This document shows, piece by piece, positions 14,379-17,315 of a DNA stretch of 17,315 nt. Made by a program: the position numbers and the translations under genes. A model generated the notes under the pieces. The model saw only the letters and a list, made by a program, of their open reading frames with translations, searched no databases and was not told the origin of the DNA. Origin of the DNA: an uncultured Clostridia bacterium (GTDB taxonomy: Bacteria > Bacillota_A > Clostridia > TANB77 > CAG-508); contig CANQEA010000026.1 of the NCBI GenBank assembly GCA_947594095.1, forward strand, positions 1-17,315. The letters run 5' to 3'. Within the stretch, counting starts at the first letter, position 1. Each line of letters starts with the position of its first letter.

Positions 14379-14603
14379 ATGACTAAAAAAACAAGTGATC
14401 CGGCGGGAATACACGATAAAGTAGAATGTAGAGCTATTGACATTAATACAATAGTAAATAGTAAAGGAAAAGATGAAATAAAAGATACAAATCATACTAA
14501 ATATTCTTGTATTGCTAGCAGCGATTTAACACAAGGAGTATCTATCCAAGCATTTGATGGGGGAAATCCAAACAAAAATAAAGAAGAAAAAGAACAAAGA
14601 TAA
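14379..14603 (+). CDS. Small hypothetical protein, second gene of the virD4 operon
   Basis: A 74-residue hydrophilic protein with no recognised domain, no membrane segment and two cysteines (in VECRAI and KYSCIAS). The C-terminus is a charged KNKEEKEQR tail. ATG at 14379 is chosen because AAGGAGG (14362-14368) is 10 bases upstream; the in-frame TTG at 14370 is 1 base from it and too close. It lies between the first hypothetical gene and the VirD4-like gene (30 bases before the next ATG), with no intervening terminator. Confidence 0.75.
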   Translation: MTKKTSDPAGIHDKVECRAIDINTIVNSKGKDEIKDTNHTKYSCIASSDLTQGVSIQAFDGGNPNKNKEEKEQR

Positions 14604-14633
14604 TAAAAATTACAAAAGAGAAGGTGAATTTTT

Positions 14634-15116
14634 ATGCATTACAAAATAGAAGGAGCCATCAGAAGAAACAGAACAAATTTTATAATTTTTGCAATCCTAT
14701 GGGTATTTTTAGCCATAGGACTTGTTACGCCCTTAGCATATGGTTCATACCATGCTGGCTTAGAGGGGGGATTTGATCTAAACGTATTTTTTGAAACAGT
14801 ATCAAGCTCTATAACAAATCCATTTGGAACATTAGGAAACTTAGTAGCAGAAGGAGCAATTGGAACTTATTTCTCAATGTTACTAGTTGTTACAATAATA
14901 TTTTCGGTATTTTTCTTTATTGGATTTGTAAGAACAGCTCCCAAAAATGAATTTTCAGACATTGAACATGGATCTAGTGATTGGAGCCATCATGGAGAAC
15001 AATATAATGTATTAAGCAAAAACAAAGGAATATTACTTGCGGAAAATAATTATTTGCCAGTAGATAAAAGAGGAAACGTAAACGTACTAGTAGTTGGACG
15101 GATCAGGTTCTGGTAA
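14634..15116 (+). CDS. virD4: VirD4/TraG-like coupling ATPase, N-terminal part (frameshifted)
   Basis: N-terminal segment of a type IV secretion coupling protein. AAGGTG precedes the ATG by 7 bases. Two membrane helices (about residues 15-37 and 79-99) flank an external loop, the normal anchor of T4CPs. After them GSSDWSHHGEQYNVLSKNKG (113-132) and GNVNVLVVG (147-155) lead into the P-loop. The frame then breaks: after GGA (15096-15098) the reading gives RIRFW and stops at 15114. The rest of the P-loop and the ATPase domain continue in the +1 frame at 15100. Removing one base near 15099 gives a 666-residue protein, normal for the family, so this half and the next entry are one gene. Confidence 0.85.
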   Translation: MHYKIEGAIRRNRTNFIIFAILWVFLAIGLVTPLAYGSYHAGLEGGFDLNVFFETVSSSITNPFGTLGNLVAEGAIGTYFSMLLVVTIIFSVFFFIGFVRTAPKNEFSDIEHGSSDWSHHGEQYNVLSKNKGILLAENNYLPVDKRGNVNVLVVGRIRFW

Positions 15117-16635
15117 ATCTGCATCATACTCAATTCCAAATGCATATCAGCTATTAGGTTCATATGTATTCACAGACCCAAAAGGAGAATTATATGATAC
15201 AACTGCAGGATATTTAAAAGAACATGGATATGACATAAAAGTATTAAATTTAGTAAGACCACAATATAGTGATGGATATAATCCACTTATGCATATATCA
15301 TCAGAAATAGATGTTGACGTTATTGCAAACACAATTGTAAAAGGACAAAAATCAGAAAGTGGTAGTTCAGACCCATTCTGGGATGACTCAGCAGAAATGC
15401 TTTTAAAAGCATTAATATATTATCTAATTGCAACAAGACCAGAAGAGGAACAAAATTTAGCAAGTTGTGCAGAACTAGTAAGAGCAGCAAACAACAAAGG
15501 TGGAAGCAATTTACTTTCAGATTTAATGAGTCAATTACCATATGACCACCCAGCAAGAATGAATTATAAATCAATTGAAATTGCACCAGAAAAGACATAC
15601 AGTTCTATATTGAGTACACTTCAATCAAAACTTGGAAAGTTTGATTCTAAAGAAATTGCAGAACTTACATCAACAGACACAATAGACTTTGAACAAATAG
15701 GAAACAAAAAAACAGCAGTATATGTTATATCATCAGATACACATACAGCATATGACTTCTTACTTACAATATTCTTCTCACAGATGATACAACAATTATA
15801 TGATTTTGCAAACCAAAATGGAGGATCACTTAAAGTTCCTACATACTTTATATTAGACGAGTTTGCAAACATAGGAAAAATACCAGACTTTGATAAAAAG
15901 ATTTCAACATCAAGAAGTAGAAAAATATCATTTAGTGTTATTTTACAAAACCTAGATCAGTTAGAAGCGGTATATGAGAAATCTTATGAAACAATTATTG
16001 GTAACTGTGATACACACCTTTTCTTAGGAAGTAACTCATATAAAACAGTAGAATATTTTTCAAAAGCATTAGGAGAAAAAACAATAGGAAGAGATAGTAT
16101 ATCTATAAATAGGGACAATAAAAATATGAAGACAGGAAAAAGCATATCAGATCAGGTAATGGCAAGAGCGCTTATGACACCAGACGAATTAAGAAGAATG
16201 GATATAGATGACTGTATCATATTTGTAAAAGGGTTAAGACCAATAAAAACGAGAAAATTCTATTATTTTAAACATCCAATGGCAAAAAAATTAGCAGAAG
16301 TTGCAATAAGCCACAATGACATTGGAGAAATAGATAGAGGACCATGGAGAAAATACAATCCATATAATCCATATGTAGAAGAAAAAGAAGACAAAGAAGT
16401 CGAAAACTTAAAAATAGAATCATTAGATGATCTATTTGAAGAAGAACCAAAAAAAGAACCAGAAAAGGTAACAGTAGCAACAAATAGTGAACCAGAAAGT
16501 AACTTTATGGATTTAGAAAATGATATGGACTTCGAAGCAAATAATGATGACTTATCAAAAGACACATATGATTTACAAAAAGAATTAGAAGCAAAATTTG
16601 ATGAGCTATTTGGTCCACTTGATGATGACGATTAA
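15094..16635 (+). CDS. virD4: VirD4/TraG-like coupling ATPase, C-terminal part (frameshifted)
   Basis: Continuation of the preceding half, carrying the RecA-like motor. Residues are numbered from a TTG at 15094, which is not a real start. GSGSGKSASYSIPN (3-16) completes Walker A; YVFTDPKGELYD (24-35), DPFWDDSAEMLL (93-104), Walker B YFILDEFANIG (251-261, D255 and E256) and SRSRKISFSVILQNLDQLE (273-291) follow in family order. The tail (about 430-513) is acidic and low in hydrophobics, with many E and D, perhaps a partner-binding tail. In a complete T4SS it would feed DNA or protein substrates to the channel; no relaxase, VirB4 or other T4SS gene is in the window, so substrate and pathway are unknown. 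A conserved hairpin element begins at its stop codon. Confidence 0.87.
   Translation: MDGSGSGKSASYSIPNAYQLLGSYVFTDPKGELYDTTAGYLKEHGYDIKVLNLVRPQYSDGYNPLMHISSEIDVDVIANTIVKGQKSESGSSDPFWDDSAEMLLKALIYYLIATRPEEEQNLASCAELVRAANNKGGSNLLSDLMSQLPYDHPARMNYKSIEIAPEKTYSSILSTLQSKLGKFDSKEIAELTSTDTIDFEQIGNKKTAVYVISSDTHTAYDFLLTIFFSQMIQQLYDFANQNGGSLKVPTYFILDEFANIGKIPDFDKKISTSRSRKISFSVILQNLDQLEAVYEKSYETIIGNCDTHLFLGSNSYKTVEYFSKALGEKTIGRDSISINRDNKNMKTGKSISDQVMARALMTPDELRRMDIDDCIIFVKGLRPIKTRKFYYFKHPMAKKLAEVAISHNDIGEIDRGPWRKYNPYNPYVEEKEDKEVENLKIESLDDLFEEEPKKEPEKVTVATNSEPESNFMDLENDMDFEANNDDLSKDTYDLQKELEAKFDELFGPLDDDD
15096..15104 (+). other. Frameshift site in the virD4 Walker A codons
   Basis: The upstream frame reads GTT GGA CGG ATC; the downstream frame reads GGA TCA GGT TCT GGT AAA from 15100. 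Skipping C15099 restores VVGGSGSGKS. CGG is a rare codon in this AT-rich DNA. Sequencing error, recent mutation or +1 recoding are all possible. Confidence 0.8.
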
Positions 16636-16663
16636 TGTTTTTTGGTACGGGGTCAAAAAACAT
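16635..16663. repeat. Dispersed palindromic element, copy 2
   Basis: ATGTTTTTTG (16635-16644) pairs perfectly with CAAAAAACAT (16654-16663) around the loop GTACGGGGT. It overlaps the last base of the virD4 stop codon. It is 26/29 identical to copy 1 at 10124, differing at three positions in and next to the loop. No T-run follows, so it is not a standard terminator. Confidence 0.72.
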
Positions 16664-16677
16664 CATTTAAAATATTG

Positions 16678-16717
16678 TTAATAATGGAGGAAATAATTAC
16701 TTTTCCTCCATTATTAA
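16678..16717. repeat. 16-bp perfect hairpin between virD4 and the hicB relic
   Basis: 16678-16693 is the exact reverse complement of 16702-16717, with an 8-nt loop. The left arm contains GGAGG and the right arm CCTCC. No T-run follows on the plus strand. It may end transcription together with copy 2 of the palindromic element, or be a remnant end of a mobile insertion. Confidence 0.65.
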
Positions 16718-16744
16718 ATAAAATAAAGAAAGGAGATATAAAGT

Positions 16745-16881
16745 ATGAGTATTAAATATAATGTTATTATACAAAAAGAAGAAGAATGGTATGTTGCTAA
16801 ATGTATTGATAATAATGTTGCTTCCAAGGTAAAACGATAGAAGAAGCAATGAAAAATTTAAAGGAAGCACTTGAATTATAA
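16745..16881 (+). pseudogene. HicB antitoxin relic (frameshifted, truncated)
   Basis: AAGGAG (16730-16735) is 9 bases before the ATG. The first frame reads the HicB-type start SIKYNVIIQKEEEWYVAKC and then IDNNVAS, but stops at TAG (16838-16840) after 31 codons. From 16828 the next frame continues with GKTIEEAMKNLKEALEL, the helix that normally follows in HicB family antitoxins, ending at TAA (16879-16881). A single missing base near 16826 would join the two. The remainder of HicB, including its DNA-binding end, is lost. Confidence 0.7.
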
Positions 16882-16885
16882 ATAC

Positions 16886-16990
16886 AAAACTTTTATTATT
16901 CCAATGCATTATGAAGTTGCAAGAGGAACATTAAAAAGCATCTTGGAACAAGCAGATATTGATATAGATTTATTTCTTGAAAATTTATAA
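16886..16990 (+). pseudogene. HicA toxin relic (C-terminal end only)
   Basis: A 34-codon open frame reads KTFIIPMHYEVARGTLKSIL and then EQADIDIDLFLENL before TAA. This is the C-terminal end of HicA (YcfA-like mRNA interferase): the IPMH/GTLKSIL...QA block normally follows the catalytic GSHH region. The catalytic histidine part is absent. Lying directly after the hicB relic, it suggests an internal deletion that removed the end of hicB and most of hicA. Confidence 0.65.
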
Positions 16991-17086
16991 AATCTTGAAT
17001 TTCACCAAGTATTTATTATAAAGTAATTTTTATTATAAAGTATTTTATCTTAATATTTTCAATATACTTTTTTTATATTTTTTAAC

Positions 17087-17115
17087 TTGAAAAAAATATA
17101 GCAATATAGTAAAAT
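17087..17115 (+). promoter_or_regulatory. SigA-type promoter for the terminal nuclease gene
   Basis: TTGAAA (17087-17092) and TAAAAT (17110-17115) at a 17-base spacing, about 48 bases before the ATG at 17164. Confidence 0.6.
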
Positions 17116-17163
17116 TAAATTGTGTTAAATTAAATATATAATAAAATAATAGGAAGGAAAAAA

Positions 17164-17315
17164 ATGAGATTTATTCACATGGCAGACATGCACTTTGACA
17201 GACCTTTTGTAAACTTATCAGATAGAGACATATTAGGTGATTTACGAAGGCTAGAGCAAAGAAAAGTATTTAAAAAAATAATAGAATATATAAAACAAAA
17301 TAAAATAGAATTTTT
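17164..17315 (+). CDS. SbcD/YhaO-type metallophosphoesterase nuclease (partial, N-terminus)
   Basis: The first 50 codons of a gene that leaves the window. MRFIHMADMHFDRPF carries the family's opening metal-binding motif D-x-H (D8, H10) and the DxPF-type turn of SbcD/Mre11/YhaO exonucleases, which process DNA double-strand breaks with an SMC-like partner (SbcC or YhaN). The following LEQRKVFKKIIEYIKQNKIEF helix and strand also fit. AGGAAGG (17151-17157) is 6 bases upstream. The YhaO subfamily is favoured because of the F(D)RPF pattern, but only a full sequence could decide. Confidence 0.85.
   Translation, partial: MRFIHMADMHFDRPFVNLSDRDILGDLRRLEQRKVFKKIIEYIKQNKIEF

Noticed and set aside
17012..17042. 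Two 14-nt direct repeats (TTTATTATAAAGTA) before the SbcD-like gene
   Set aside because: Short, AT-only apart from one G, and 17 bases apart; compatible with chance in such DNA.

Overview
The window is very AT-rich chromosomal DNA from an endospore-forming member of the Firmicutes, most likely an uncultured gut-type Clostridia. The evidence is the spore genes (a germination-specific SleB/YpeB pair and an alpha/beta-type small acid-soluble spore protein), strong AGGAGG ribosome sites, A/T-ending codons, VanW and MurF cell-wall genes, and a prepilin-like leader of the GITLIALVITI type often seen in such genomes. The lineage is inferred; no rRNA is present.

Layout. 1-64: tail of an unknown gene. 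65-1498: a gene desert with tracts of pure A/T (142-341 has no G or C) around a less skewed island. 1544-2668 (-): MGDG-synthase-type lipid glycosyltransferase. 2819-4696 (+): sleB-ypeB spore cortex lysis operon. 4714-4894: an orphan promoter-to-terminator unit, probably a small RNA. 5223-6692 (+): a prepilin-like surface protein with a C-type-lectin/FGE-like fold, whose last ~45 codons look like the variable region of a diversity-generating retroelement (DGR). 6962-8098 (+): Rpn-family PD-(D/E)XK nuclease, convergent with a VanW-domain protein (8123-9694, -). 9894-10073 (+): a 59-residue spore DNA-binding protein. 10245-11273 (+): abiF-type RNA plus AbiF/Abi_2 HEPN protein, an RNA-antitoxin/toxin-like defence module. 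11350-12732: murF. 12854-13738: DnaJ-like co-chaperone. 13842-16635: a three-gene operon of two unknown proteins and a VirD4/TraG coupling ATPase that is frameshifted exactly at its Walker A motif. 16745-16990: relic of a HicB-HicA toxin-antitoxin pair. 17164-end: start of a SbcD/YhaO-type nuclease.

How the parts work together. Housekeeping envelope and sporulation genes (glycolipid synthesis, MurF, VanW, SleB/YpeB, SASP) are interleaved with accessory cargo: the DGR-type surface protein, the Rpn nuclease, the AbiF RNA-guarded toxin, the VirD4 locus and the decayed HicBA module. Two 29-nt near-identical hairpins with a conserved GG(G/T)ACGGGG loop sit directly behind genes at 10124 and 16635, bracketing the abiF-to-virD4 block, and look like a dispersed palindromic element.

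The most noteworthy systems are (1) abiF RNA + AbiF, where the sequence shows promoter, terminator-like RNA, then toxin; (2) the prepilin/DGR fusion whose reverse transcriptase and template are not in this window; and (3) the VirD4 operon with two unrecognised partners.
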